Shown: positions 43,626-57,100 of the stretch, in pieces
Layout of the letters: each line of letters begins with the position of its first letter
Position numbering within the stretch: position 1 is the first letter of the stretch
The notes under the pieces: model-generated
The model's database searches: none
The model's input: only the letters and a program-made list of their open reading frames with translations
What the model was told of the DNA's origin: nothing
Origin: Plazaster borealis
Taxonomy: Eukaryota; Echinodermata; Asteroidea; Forcipulatida; Labidiasteridae
DNA: 64,000 nucleotides
Direction: 5' to 3'
Assembly (NCBI GenBank): GCA_021014325.1
Contig: CM037462.1
Location: forward strand, 1,210,318-1,274,317
Program-made: the position numbers and the translations under genes

Positions 43626-44078
43626 TTACGGCGTCTTTTTTTGAGTGAAAATTGCGACTGCCTTGATCAAGGCTAGACAAAGCCTAGTTTTCGAACCCAA
43701 ACCTTGGACGGACAAATAACTGTACTGGTGCTCGATCCCGTTATTATTACAGTACGCAACGACCGCATGATTCAGAACGCTACGAACACGTAAGATTTAT
43801 TTTTCGACAGATTTGTTGACATTTTGAATATATTTGTACTCATTTTTTGTGAATAAAAAATTAAAAACAATTAGGGGCCTAGGCCTACAGGCAGCCTCAA
43901 AAAAGGAAGCGGGCGGGGACCCGAAACATGTTTTTTTTTTTTACTTTGCATAAAAAACAACATGGAACTTGGAAGACTCGATGTAGACACCAACCTTAAT
44001 CTGCCGTGACCACCTTTCCTCTTTTGGGCAAACGGGCGGTTTTGGAAATGACGCTGCGAAGCGTCCTATGTTATGCGT

Positions 44079-44208
44079 TGTCCAAACTTCGGCTTGCAGC
44101 TTGGGCTCTGACTCAGTTTTGGAATAGTGTACATTCTGCACGTTGTTTACAACATCAAACGGAGCCCCGAGCTGAAGTCAAAGTCGAGGTTTGAAAAAAA
44201 AAGCCATT
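44079..44208. repeat. Foldback element, 'TCCAAACTTCGGCTTG' family (copy 3)
   Basis: TCCAAACTTCGGCTTGCAG is roughly mirrored by 'aagtcaaagtcgaggtttgaaa'. It is the most decayed of the three copies. Confidence 0.5.
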
Positions 44209-45489
44209 CAATGGAATCCTGTATTAAATTTGTTGTGCGTCGCCGAAATTGATGGCTCCATGGGCAGTATATAAACCATTTGTTTTTTAGCCCAGCCATA
44301 CGTGCAAGTGCTGTACGCCGTGCACCATATTTGAAATCTTAACTTTTGGGATGGAGAATTTCCAGAGTAAAATGTTACCAAAGCTTTAATGTGATAACTT
44401 TGATGTTTTTAAACTTGTTTTCCATTTACACGCAGACAATTTATTTGTTTTAACACTTACGCAAGATTATCTTATAAAAAACTAGTAAATTACATTAACA
44501 AAAGTCGCCGAAAAAGGGAAACGAAAAACTCGTGCACCCCCTTGTGCCCCCTAAAATATTACCCTTGTTACGGCGCTGCACCTCGAATAGCAGCTACAGC
44601 TTGAATTGAGGCAATCAGGTTTTTTAAATAACTCGTATTGTGATGTTTTAATTGAATAAAAAAAGCTTGATTTAGTAATTACAAGTTATACAAAATATCG
44701 CAAGTCTCAGAAAAAAAGATATATTTGTTTAAGCTGACGTTAATTTTCGCTTCACGTTTGACCATAAATAACATGCAATAAATGGCGATCGGCGTGATCC
44801 TTGACGTACACCAGTGCAAACTTGATCAATTCTGTCAGATGAAACCCACCCCCTATATGTACAGTTCAATCGAAGTGCTAGAAGCAACCGCCTGTTACAG
44901 CTCAGAATTAATACAAAGCGATATGCTAATTCGTTTGTCCCGTCAAGTGTCCAATTTTTTAATGAACAATTGCAATGTTGAAATAATTTTGTAAAATCAA
45001 TCTTTTATACTTCCAGCTTTTCATGTAATATATATGTATTTTTATAGACTTTTGTGGCTTGTAGTTTTTTTTTTTACTGTTTTATATAATATTTTACACA
45101 CCGCAAGCATAGAGAATCACACTGGATTCACCAACTCAAGACAGTCCAACCCTTTGGACTAAACATAAACACTGGTGTTAAATAACTTCCCATTACCCTC
45201 CATTTCACTCCTGCCTGATAATTCATGTGTTGTATATATTCTGTAAATAAGTGTTAATAAACACATTTTTTTCTGTCAATAAGTTGTTTTTTATAAATTT
45301 CTTACTATAAATATCTCATGTAGTAACCTTTTTTCCACAGGTCTCTCACACCTATTTTTAATATCATCCTACCTTTGATCTTGCTATTCTTTAATTGACC
45401 ATTGTTAGTTGCATCATGATGCAACTTGCTCTCCAATCCTACCCTTTCATGTTTCCCTGCATTGTTATCGAACAATGCATTTACCACTT
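44209..45489. other. AT-rich intergenic DNA, no gene seen
   Basis: No supported ORF, RNA gene or complete element. A stretch near 44530-44580 ('gtgcaccccc' to 'ttacccttgttacggcgctg') mirrors 4934-4975 ('cagcgccgaaacaagggtaac'), hinting at a further dispersed family. Confidence 0.45.
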
Positions 45490-45850
45490 TTATGGTCCAG
45501 TAATCCATCCTTTCATACTATACATCCTTTGTCCTCACCACTTTACTCCCATTGGTTCATAGCCACCAATTGTTTCTGAAATAGAAACTTTGATTGGCTA
45601 TAATTTTCCCGCTTCTTTCTGGATCCTTCCCTTAATCCCTTTCCCCTCTCTTTTTCTATAAATGGATATGTATTTGTTTGTACTTGTTTTATGCCTCTGA
45701 AGAAGGTCCGGTCTGGATCGAAAGCTAAGGCCATCTACCCTACTCATTATATTTTAAATAATCTTATGTAAATTTTGTAAAATTGTTGTTTAAAAGGCCG
45801 AAATGAATTTCCCATCGTGGATAATAAAGTGAATTGAATTGAATTGAAGC
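45490..45850 (+). repeat. Retroelement-like 3' region with (GAATT)n tail
   Basis: The first half matches 540-735. It then reads 'ctgaagaaggtccggtctggatcgaaagctaaggcc', as in many invertebrate retroelement 3' ends, and finishes in 'aataaagtgaattgaattgaatt'. Confidence 0.6.
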
Positions 45851-45879
45851 TGTTACATGCGCGAAACTAGGACGTCGTT

Positions 45880-46300
45880 GATGAAGGCTTTTACCGGCAT
45901 CAAATGCTCTTACTGATTAATCGCTAAGTCATAAGTTGTGACATTATCATGATGATGAAAGAAAATTACATTAAAGCCAAATAATTTCATCGTTATTATC
46001 ATTTTACAAGTCAACTGTGAAGGGGGAAACTAATAATAATCTATCAAAACCATTACAAATATTGTGTTCATCCTTAAAAAAAATAAAATTTACGAGAGAT
46101 GCTTATTGTTCCCTAGGGAATTATCACTTCTGAACCTGAAATAATTAACAAGATTAACAGAAAGGACGATAATTGTACGTGAATAACAAGCCTTGGGTAT
46201 CTTTTGAAATTTGAACTACGATTCTAGTAATTTACTCAAAGAGTCATGAAAACAAAAAATCTTTTCAGCAAACTCGAGCGATAGGGTTGGGTTCAAAAAT
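45880..46300. repeat. Compound repeat, copy 1 (blocks A and B)
   Basis: Block A (about 45880-46050) and block B (about 46055-46300, with 'ttccctagggaattatcacttctgaacctga') both recur at 47215-47690. Block B keeps its orientation there, but block A is inverted. Confidence 0.75.
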
Positions 46301-46342
46301 AATCAGACCATCAAGGTCTCGAACCAATTTTGAGTAAGCAAT

Positions 46343-46812
46343 AGGGTACACCCTACTGAATAAGTTCCCATACATGTAGCATACAGTGCAAAATGCTAAA
46401 TATTAAAAAAATACCCAAAAAATAACATTTTTTTAGAAGTCTCACAGCTTTTTTCAGTGAAGTATAAATTTTGCCTCTGCTCAATTTAATATGGGGAGTC
46501 CCAATGCCCGGAGAGTTAATCTCCCTCCAAATAAAAACACCCCTACAGCAGTGAAATTTTCCAAACGTCCGAGCATCAATTTTGAAAAATCTCCCTACAC
46601 CTCTCGGCAAATAAGACCTTTTTTTTCAGGGCCTATGTCATCCAAAATACATCAATTTGGAAGTCAACAACCCCAAGGTCACAATTGGGCAACATTTTGA
46701 CACTTTCCTACTTTAATTGGGCTCTCAAATCTGTTTAATATAGAATATTTTGAGTGGCTACAAAATATTACTGAGTTTTCTCCCTATTTAGTGGGGTGCA
46801 CCCATAGGTAGA
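46343..46812. mobile_element. Possible foldback element
   Basis: 'gggtacaccctactgaataag' at the left is mirrored loosely by 'ctatttagtggggtgcaccc' at the right. It lies between the two compound repeats. Ends are imperfect. Confidence 0.45.
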
Positions 46813-47214
46813 CTATAGGTAGACTACCCTGTGGTCACGTTCAATAGACCGTGTATAGTCTCGCGACGTTAAGGTCGCCATTGAGCTTCCTGGCACCTCG
46901 GAGCCATCAACTATGGGAGATTAACGCTGGTGCAATTATGTATGATTTTGATTTTGATTTTTCCACACTAAAAACAATGGTGGAATGATTACATTTAAAG
47001 CTATTTAAATTTAATACAACAGATAAAAAAATAAAAAATCAGGAAACGTATACAAATGAAGAAATCCTGCTCAACATCCTGATGGGCGGCTGGGCGGTCC
47101 AGTGGCGGTCCAAAGCGATACACTGTAACATGTGGTAGGAGGAAACCCTCACCAGCTTGTGTTTGTAGAAAAAACGTTACATCAAAATAAAACTAGAAAT
47201 TGTTACGCGTTGGG

Positions 47215-47690
47215 CAAGCCAATGGCAATCTTTTATATAGATTATTATTAATTTCCCCCTCACAGTTGACTTATAAAATGTTAATGACAATGAAATTATT
47301 TGGCTTTAATGTAGTTTTCTTCCATTATCATAATTAATGTCAAAAACTTATGACTTTGCAATTAATCAGTCGGAGCATTTGATGCCATCAGGTAAAGCCT
47401 TCACAAATTATTGTGTTCATCCTTATACAAAAAATTCGCCATACAAATTTCCGGTAGCCGTTAACGAGATGCACTCGCTGTTCCCTAGGGACTTATCACT
47501 TCTGAACCTGAAGTAATATGTTAATCAAAGACAATATTAACGGAAAGGACGATAATTTGTACCTAAAAAAACAAGCCTTGGGTATCTTTTAAAATTTGAA
47601 ACCTAGATTCTAGTTATTTACTGCAAGAGTCTTGCAAACTAAACATCTTTTCAGCAAACTCGAGCGATGGGGATAGGGTCAAAACTGATT
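47215..47690. repeat. Compound repeat, copy 2 (block A inverted, block B direct)
   Basis: Block A is reversed (47215-47402, 'gacttataaaatgttaatgacaatgaaattatttggctttaatg'). Block B is direct (47403-47690, 'ccctagggacttatcacttctgaacctgaag'). Confidence 0.75.
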
Positions 47691-48101
47691 AAATAATCGA
47701 AACATATTTACTAAAAGAAGGGTGTTTTAGTTTATTCCAGCACCCCCATCCAAAAAGTTGGGGGTGCTGCAGCACCCACAGCACCCCCTGCTCTCGCAGG
47801 CCTGGATGACAAATTGAGCCCAATTTATTGTTATTATTTTTGTTAATAGTTTTGTTGACTTGGCAAAATATGAATATAACTACAAAGAAATCATCACAAT
47901 CACTGATATGTACAGAGGGTTTGTATGATTTTGATGTTTTTAATTATTTTGAATTTGTCGAAAGGAAAGCAGGGGCTCACACTGATCATTCAACAAGACA
48001 TTTTGTTCTGTAAGCACATTTTTAATTTGATTAGGAGGGAAAGAATGTCAACTTGATTTTGTCGCTCTTTTGTTTGTTTTTGTTTCTTGTGCAGAGGTTT
48101 G

Positions 48102-51100
48102 ATGAAGAGAAATTACAAGATGGTTCGTTGTGAGAGAAAAATTGCCTTTAGTTGGAGGTACATGTTTGACTTCCAGGCTGTCATCGTTCTTCAAGTGATT
48201 GGAGTATCCATGGGGGTACCGACAGTTGGTGGAGCCAATAATACTAACAGTGACAATCAGCATTTATGTAAGTACATTTTAAGGCTAAGGCAAAATAAAC
48301 AATAAATCATGTTTAGCGTCCCCGGCGCTTCCTTTTTAGAGGCCGCCAGGTGTTTTTTTTGGTTTTTTCAACAACAACAAAATGATAAATTGTTAACGAT
48401 CCATGACGAAAAAAAATACATTTTTAAACAAATAAGATCGTATTTTTAGACCTAAGCACACAAAAAAAGCACACTTTTATCGAAAAATGCTGACAACCAT
48501 CTTGAAATAAAGCCCGGCCAGTTGTCTTGAAAAATGTGTCGGGCGGCCATTTAAAAAAAGGCCCTCCTCCTTCTTTTTTTCAAAAAAGGCAGGACACTAA
48601 ACATCTTCTTTTTTTGGGCCTAACCAGTCACTCAAAAGAGGAATTTATTTTTGAGTTTATGCAGAAAAAAATGTCAAAGTTACATTTACACAGTACAAGA
48701 ATAAAACACAAGTACATGGCACTGGCCAGGCGCGGATCCAGGGGGGGGCGTGGGGGGCGCCCCCCCTTTTTTAAAAAAAAAGAAAAGAAAAAAGAAAAAA
48801 GAGAGAGAGAGAGGGAGGGAAGATTTTGCTGCTTGGTATATTTTCACGCCCCCCCCCGTTTGGAAAATCCTGGATCCGCCCCTGCTGGCAGGCTCACCCC
48901 ACTAGCATTGTCTAGTGAAAACTGCTACGGCTTGTAAACACCACTTCTCAACTTTCGCTACTGACAAATTGTGCAACATGCTTGCTTAAAATGCTCCTAT
49001 TTCTTCCTTTTCAGATGTGAATAATACATTTTTAAATGTGTAAAAAACAAATTTGGAGCGTGTGGATGTAACTTCATTTGAATGTGATTACTACCGTTAA
49101 TACATGAGATACATTTATGATACATGATTAAAATCTGGGCTACTAAAACTTCCTGGGTGTACGTGATCAGTTTACTAGCCCAGGGCCAGTAGTGGACAAA
49201 AATAGCGTGTCAAATAGTTGGAGGGAATGCAGTATTTCTTGGCTCCCTTTTACCACTGTTTACACCTTCCCTCTTTCGATTCTCAACTAACATTGGTTAT
49301 AATTGATGTTATTTCACAGCGCTAGTGAGGGCAACTAACCTCAAATGTACATCCAATAATTTCTTGAACCCCTCCTGCTGTTGGGTAAGTGGAGACAACG
49401 TAAACGCCACCGAGTTTTTACAAGCTAGGTACAGGTACGTATGTCAGTGTTAGAAATCTATATAAATTTTGGTTTTTACCCATACACCGATGTGTGTTAG
49501 CACTGTATACTCAGTACTTTCCCGAGTCCTGTGAAAAAAATATCACAGGCTTATCATCAAGCCCAATTTCATAAAGCATGTAAGGATTGTAAGCACAAAA
49601 ACTTGCTAAGCACAGAAAACTCTTGCTTATAATGAAGAATAGCTACCAGCCAAAATACCATACAGTTACCATTAATGTGACTGGTACCCCACGCATTTAC
49701 GCAATTTTATATACTCCAAAAATAGTGTCGTTCGAATATATTTAAAGATGCTAGGTTCTATTTGTGGCCGATTTGATCAGAGAATTTTAATTTGAATTTT
49801 AAATAGCCATTTTTATAGATTTGAAAAAGTTTTATAAGCTTTCATTTTAGGTATTGCACAAAAACATCTGCCAATGATAATGGGTAATTAATTTAAAACT
49901 AAATATAAATTATTGTCAAGATCCCGACATTTCATGCCCATTAATGATTGATGTACCAACAATTTTGCATGTTTTGGGGTTTTTGTGCGCACTGTCCGTG
50001 GCAAATACAAAAGTTTGGATGTACATCTTCTGTTTGAATTAGTTTAGAGAAACAAAAAGTGGATTCGGGCTGCAGAATTTGTTTCAAACCATTATTCGAC
50101 AGGAAAATTCTTGCTTGTGTTAATACGTAGCCCCAGTTGGTGGTGGTAGTAACCCTACTTCCCTGCCTCTCGCCTCACCTACAAAATGGTCACAGAAACG
50201 AAACTAGGACGAGGATAGAGCACTTGAGATGGGCTTTCCAATGGTATAAAACTTGTACAAATCCAGCATTATTCTGAGGGTGATTTGGCCGTCCTTACTT
50301 TGTATTTGTCTCTTTGACAGCTCTGTTTACAAAAATCCCGTTGAACATGCTTTTGAGGAGCATTCTGAGTATCCCCACTTGCTGGTCATTGCCGGTCTGA
50401 AGATGGGACAAAGTGGCCATAAAACTTTGATTTGAAACAAATTATGTGGTATGTTTGACAATAACTCCTGAACTAAGCACTAGAGAAACAACATTTATAT
50501 CAAAATCTGCATCACATCCGTTTTTGTGTACATCTTCTGTTAGAATTAGTTTAGAGAGAAAAAAATCGCATTCGGCCATGCAGTTATTTTTGGAACCTTT
50601 GGGGTTTTTACATGTTTTCGACTTGAGGGAAACAAAACCGCACACTTTAACATTTGCATACGCGGCTATGCGCAAAACTCACGCAGTCTGTGCTCGTGTT
50701 GTTTACATGTACCTCATCTTTGTGGAACATACATGGACACATAAAGCTATTTTAAGCAGAAATTATTGACAATTGCAAATAAACAATGACATTTGGGGCA
50801 GCATTGTTGACCATGGCCCATCTGGTGGTTTTGCCTCATTTTTATTTTGCAATTTTTATGGCTGAATCAATAATAAAAATACATAAATATCTGTAATAAG
50901 TATAATTTGTTATTATTTTATAGTCCTCCCCAAGAATGGGTTGCTGAAAATAAGACCAATAATTGTGAAGGAAACAATTGCTGCACTTATTATGAATCGA
51001 TATCAACATACAACTACTATCGAGTCAATACTACAAACAAGTATGGCTCTGTTGTGTCAGACGACTTGAGTTTTAGTCTTGAGAAAGAGAGTAAGTATTG

Positions 51101-54100
51101 CGCAAAATGAAACATTCTTGCATTCCTTCATTTAAAGGGATTGTGTATGTTTGGTAATTTAAACCCACTGTTTGTTTCAATCCTATAGTTTTAGATATAT
51201 CCATAAAACTAACCTGTGAAAATTTCATTTCAAAAGGTGGTAGCATTTTTGAGATAGGCTATTGCAGAAAATCTGGAGCGGTTATGTCCACGCAGGAAGA
51301 ATACACAATCTGAGAAACGTTACTGTCAGTAACGCTTCTCAGATTCAAATTTTGGGGTATAAAAAGTGATATCTCTTTCCATAACTGCAGTATTTCTTAG
51401 TGAAAAGTTTCTCAAAATGCTTTATACTATCAGAAGCTGCTGTACAGTACTTCTTACCAAGTAAGTAATTATTGCCATTAATTTTCAGAATCATTACCAA
51501 ATGTATACAGACCCTTTAAAGCAGCAGTCAACGTTCGTTCTGTGTGTAGGATTTGTATTAAAGGTAGGGTCATAGATTGGTAAATACTCAAAAAATTAAT
51601 GGCCTAAAAAAACTTACCTGGTAAGAAGAACTACAAGGATTCCCTTTTGAAGTAATATGGTTTGGATAAATTTTCACCGAAAAACATTTAAATCTGAGAA
51701 ACGATTCATACGCATGAATCGTTTCTCAGATTTCTGAGGTTTGACTGAAAATTCAAATTTCCATGGTGTCCGGCCAGAGATGTAGTTGGTACTCGCTGTC
51801 ACCTCGCTAAACGTGGATGAGTTCGACATTCTTGATGAAAATACAGTGACAATTTGTTGCTGTTTTCTTAATATAGTAGACAGTGTATTCAGCTGAAACT
51901 TTCACAGGCGACTTATATTGTATCTTTATTGACAATTTGGCCGATAAATCAGCATTACGTTGACAAAAACCAATCTATGACCCTACTTTTAAATCTCTTT
52001 GATAACACAACAGACAATGACAGAACAGCTCCTTCATGCATTTTAATGTCCTGGTTAGACTGCTGTATTTTCCTCATAAATGGACTTCCGGTTTCCATCA
52101 TTGATCACAAAATCCAGAACATTTCAGACCATATCCTCACTCTGACAAGGAATTTTGATCACATCAAACCGGTACTCATACACCGGCTTCATGTGGTCAA
52201 GGTCCTTGCACTTCAATTCATTTTCATTTATTAATTCTGGTTGTGAAGCCAAGGACTCAGAAAAGCAAACTCTGTACTATAAACCAAGAACCCTATGGAG
52301 ATAAGTACAGGGAAGGAAGTTTTAGAAGGGGAGGAAAACCTCAGAGAATTAATCCACGGAAAACCCACACAATCAGGTAGGGACTGAAAACCCAGTCCAC
52401 AATTTGCTCGACCAAAGGCTTACTGTGACAGAAAATTCTCTTATCGCAAGGTGCAGTTTTTCCCATGATAGAAAAAGCACATGTATACGGCTTCCCGGAA
52501 AGACTTTTTGGTGTTTTTGTTTACACATTTATTTCACACGTACAGACATTACAACTTTTCAGAATTAATACACATTATATGTATTCAATGTACAGAAAAT
52601 CATATTAATGTATACATCCTGTCATTATGTAGGGAAAGAAAGAAGCTCAGTGCTTTTGAGTTTTTCCCTATTGGACAGACAGAACAATGGACAAACAAAC
52701 CTGAGTACAAAATACAAAAATACAATAACCGAAAATAAACAGAGTACAGGATGGCAGCAGAAAACTAGATTATATTTCATGAAAATCATAACTCCTGGTC
52801 TCTTTGTAAGCAAAGACTCCTACCCCTGTAATGCTACTCATCTTCTCTTGCACACAGCCGTGCTCAGTCCACCTTACGATGTCAGGGTAACGAATTTGAG
52901 TGAAACAGGGCTGAAAATAAAGTGGCATGCCCCACCTGGAAATTCGGACTCAAGTAAGTTGGAGTACGAACTCCAGTACAAATGGGAAGGTAAAAACAAT
53001 ACATGGAAGGATGTAAATGTAAGTGACTGTTTTTTTATTTCATTCTGAAACAGTTTTAAAAAGTTAGTGCTCTATTTTGAACCTGATATGAAACTACGAA
53101 GGCTCCACTTATTGTAAAGTGAAACAAATAGACAACCAATCAATGGCTGGTACCCATGCACTCCCAACTGATGTACTTTCACCATGGCGGAAGTACACCA
53201 GTGTCAATCGTTCTCCCTGGATAGTGTCAGGGGCTAAGATTTTAGCCCTGTGGGTAGCCAAGGTGCTCACGCCGTAGGCACTTTTTTATATTTTTGTTAT
53301 TTACACAAAAAAAATTTAATTCAATTTCGCTGAAATTAATTTTCATCCAACCCTGAACGGTCCTTAACAAAGTGGCCGAACCGATTTTGCCCTAGAGGTC
53401 ATTCACCGGGTAGGCCAGTTGTCACAAATGTGGGTCTGAGCCAAGGCGGCATTCATTTGTGCGGTAACAAACTTACCGCCTCTGTATCAACAAGCTGTCT
53501 GTCATCTGTCTGCCATCGGTGAACCAATGTGTCAATTGCCAGAATGTTAAAATCTTTGGTGTGTGTTGAACTTAGATTCATCTGTTCAGACCATTAGAAC
53601 AAGATTTGTGCCCCCAAACACAGTTATTTACACCCCAACATAACGCCTACCGCGTGAGCACCTCGGGGAAACCGCGTAAATATTTTAAGCTGGCTGCTCG
53701 CAGGGTTAAAGAAAAAGACGGTCTCATGCTTGTTTGACATCGACTTTGTTTAACTTTTAAGGAAATTTTGAAACAAATTTTGACGTTTATTTACAGTTAA
53801 CCGGTTAAACATCCCAACCCTGTTATGATTGTAATCATTTTGCTTGTGCAGGTCACAGGAACGGCTTCAGGATCGTTTAGAACATACGATCTGCAGGGTC
53901 TGACAAAACCATATGGTTTGTATTATGTGAGGGTCAAAGCACTCGGCAGGTGGCACCGCGACATTCAGAGCCAACAATCACTTGAAGCGAAAGGCCGCAC
54001 CTCAGAAATAGGTAAAAGTGAAGGCTCTGGCAATTGTTTGAACAAATACTTATCTATTCAATTTTTGTATAATTCAAATGCTGTATTTATTTATTTTCAA

Positions 54101-57100
54101 CCATTTTTATTGAGGGTAACCCAAATGATAAAAAAACAAAACGAAGGAAGTCTAAAAAGAAAAAAAACTTAAATAAAATGCACTAGTATAAAGTGAAATG
54201 AATCCTAAAGGACTAAAAAAAAACACGCCACTTAACTTAGAATAATAAGAAAAAATTACACAAATGTAGCATGTTGTGGCCGAGCAGTTTAGAGCATCGG
54301 ACTCAAGTTCTGGTGGCTGAGTCATCGGGGTGTGGATTTGAATCCAGGTCATGACACTTGTGTCCTTGAGCAAGACACTTAACGACAATTACTTCTCTTC
54401 ACCCAGGGTCAAATGGGTACCTGTGAGGGCAGAGATAGTTCTTGTGATTGATTAAGCTTCGTGCGCTACATACTTGGCAGCACAGGCTGTAGGGGAGATG
54501 CGGGAGAGTTGAGCCATTTTTTACATTTTGCACCATTCTGCAGAGATGAAATGTAGGATCCCCTAACTAAATGTTTAAGTAAAGCTTTAGAGTGTTGACT
54601 TACTTAGTATAAAATAATAATTGAGCCAACTGCTATTGTTTATTCATGGGATATGCTTGAAAAAAATGGCAAAGTGGCTCAACTCTCCCCTGACTATGGG
54701 TAAGTTGAGCCACCAGTGTGGGGAAGTTGAACCACCACAATAATCAATGGGACTTTGGAAATCAGAAAATAATTTTCTGAAATTGGTTTATCCATGGTAA
54801 AAGGGAAATGTACTCATAATTGTAATAATACTTTGATCCAATCTGGCATTTTAAAACTATTCCCAACAATTTCCTTAATGAATTCTGAAAAAATATATTT
54901 TATCATGGCTATTTCCTATGTTCAACTCTCCCCATGCTCATTGGCTCAACTCTCCTAGTATAAGAGAGCCATTTTGACATGTGACTTGATTTTGATTTAT
55001 AACAATCGAATTAGATCCAATTAAAATTACCATAATAAACAACAATATTTAGGCTATATATTAGACACATTATCACTACATTCATTGCTAAACATGTAAT
55101 TAATAGAAGGGTGTTATCTGGAGTTCCAAAATTCACTTTTTAGTGGAATTTAGATGTTCTTGTCACTCCCACTTTGAGCACTTATCTCTCACATTCTCTG
55201 TTGTAGCCAAAAAAAAAAAAGTTTGGTTAGACACTACCAACAGCAGGGCATATGGACTCGAACACTCTATGGGATAGTGGTGTTTTGGGGGGTGGGTCAA
55301 CTCTCCGTATGGCTCAACTCTCCCGCATCTCCCCTATACTCCCAAGGGAGTTGAGATGGTTTAAGGAATGAAATAAAAGGCCCGTTGACCAGGGGTAATA
55401 ATGTTGGAGCGCCACTAAGTTACGGATTGGAGCATTATATAAGGAGCCACTATTGTTATTATTGGTATTCCGGTCACTGCGTGACTTCTGTACACCAGAC
55501 TATGTCAATTCTTGGTAAAGTTAACACTTTGGAGATTAATAAGGGACTAACTTTCCCCGTTAAGAGTGGCAGTGGTCATAAGGCAGTCACAGTGCAATGC
55601 TATAACTTGATTTTCTTCTGGTTTCCACCTTAAGCCCCCAAGTTCGCGCCAAGCAATTTCCATTGCAAGGCTGATCCCAGCAGTGATGGAGAGAAAAGGG
55701 TTGTGACTCTAACATGGAAGGTACGTTGTGCTCGTCAAACTGAAATCTTTCAATAGATGTTAATTTTGCATCGGGGATTAAGAGTATAACATGTTTTACC
55801 CTTACACCGATGCGTATTAAAGGGACACGTTGCCTTGGATCGGACGAGTTGGCCTAAAAAAAGCGTTTAAAACCGTTTGTTATAAAATGCATATGGTTAG
55901 AAAGACGTTATAAAAGTAGAATACAATGATCCACACAAATATGCCTCGAAATTGCGTGGTTTTCCTTTTACTTTGCGAACAAACACGGTCGGCCATTTTG
56001 TGGAGTCAAAACCACGCAATTTCGAGACATATTTGTGTGGATCATTGTATTCTACTTTTATAACGTCTTTCTAACCATATGCATTTTATAACAAACGGTT
56101 TCAAACGCCTTTTTTAGGCCAACTCGTCCGATCCAAGGCAACGTGTCCCTGTAAGCACTGTATACTCGATACTTTCCAGAGTTCTGTGAAAAATCCACAG
56201 GCAAATCACTCGGGTGGGATTCGAACCCACGACCTTTGCATTGCTAAAGCAGATGTCTTACCACTAGGCTAGAGGTATGTTTTAGCAGCGGGTAGCGCAA
56301 CGATTTAATAGATGTTAATTTTGTTCGTCGGGGATAAACTGAAACCTGCACAAAATGTGTTTTCTTTGTTAGTCTCTGTGTAGGCTTAATGGCGTTTTGT
56401 GCTCAATCTTATATGTGACCTGGGTCCCAATCTCGTGGCGCAGAATTCCGCGGTAAGCAGAGCCATGAAATTTGGCCCTGAGCTCAGTTTCTCAAAGAGC
56501 TATTAAAGATTGAACTTAATATGTGTATCAATCTTAACGGCTAAGCAAAGTGTGATGTCACAATACAAATCACTATGGTGTTAGATTGATAAACCGTCTT
56601 AAGATGATGAAGGTTAGCATTTTGTGAAATAGAGTCTTGGATCTATTCCTGGCGTGTCGTGGCCGAGCGGATAAGAACACCGGACTCAAGCTCTGGTGTT
56701 TCTGATCAGCAGAATGTGGGTTCGAGTCCCGGTCGTGACACTTGTGTCCTTAAGCAAGACACTTCACCATTATTGCCACTTCCTTCAGATGGGACTCAAA
56801 GCAGTAGGTTCTGTGTGTTGTGTCATGCACGTAAAAGAACCCAGTGCACTTATCGTAAAGAGAAGGGGGTTCGCGCTGGTGTTCCAGGTTTGATTGGCAG
56901 CATATTGTGCCACAGCACCTTGTAAACCATTACATGGTGCTATAAATGAATAGGTCTCATACTTCCAAACATAGCTCCACATACCTTGCAGGAAAAAATA
57001 CTGAGCGCTTTGATACGCCCATTTGGTGTGATAAAGCGCGATATAAGAACCAAGTATTATTATTACTAATCAACTATGCCATTATGAGTACACAGCTAAC

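Larger units (their letters stand above)
41800..43684. mobile_element. 1.87-kb transposon, 16-bp terminal repeats and 9-bp target duplication
   Basis: The terminal inverted repeat TAGCCTTGATCAAGGC starts at 41809, and its complement ends at 43675. GACAAAGCC flanks both sides (41800-41808 and 43676-43684), a 9-bp target duplication as in Mutator-like elements. The interior holds a foldback (41936-42080), a 47-bp tandem repeat (43512-43625) and no convincing transposase, so it is probably non-autonomous. The inner part of the terminal repeat is itself palindromic. Confidence 0.75.

Noticed and set aside
56210..56275. A tRNA-Ala-like gene on the minus strand
   Set aside because: The A and B boxes fit, but it lies inside a repeated element and the anticodon stem pairs poorly.
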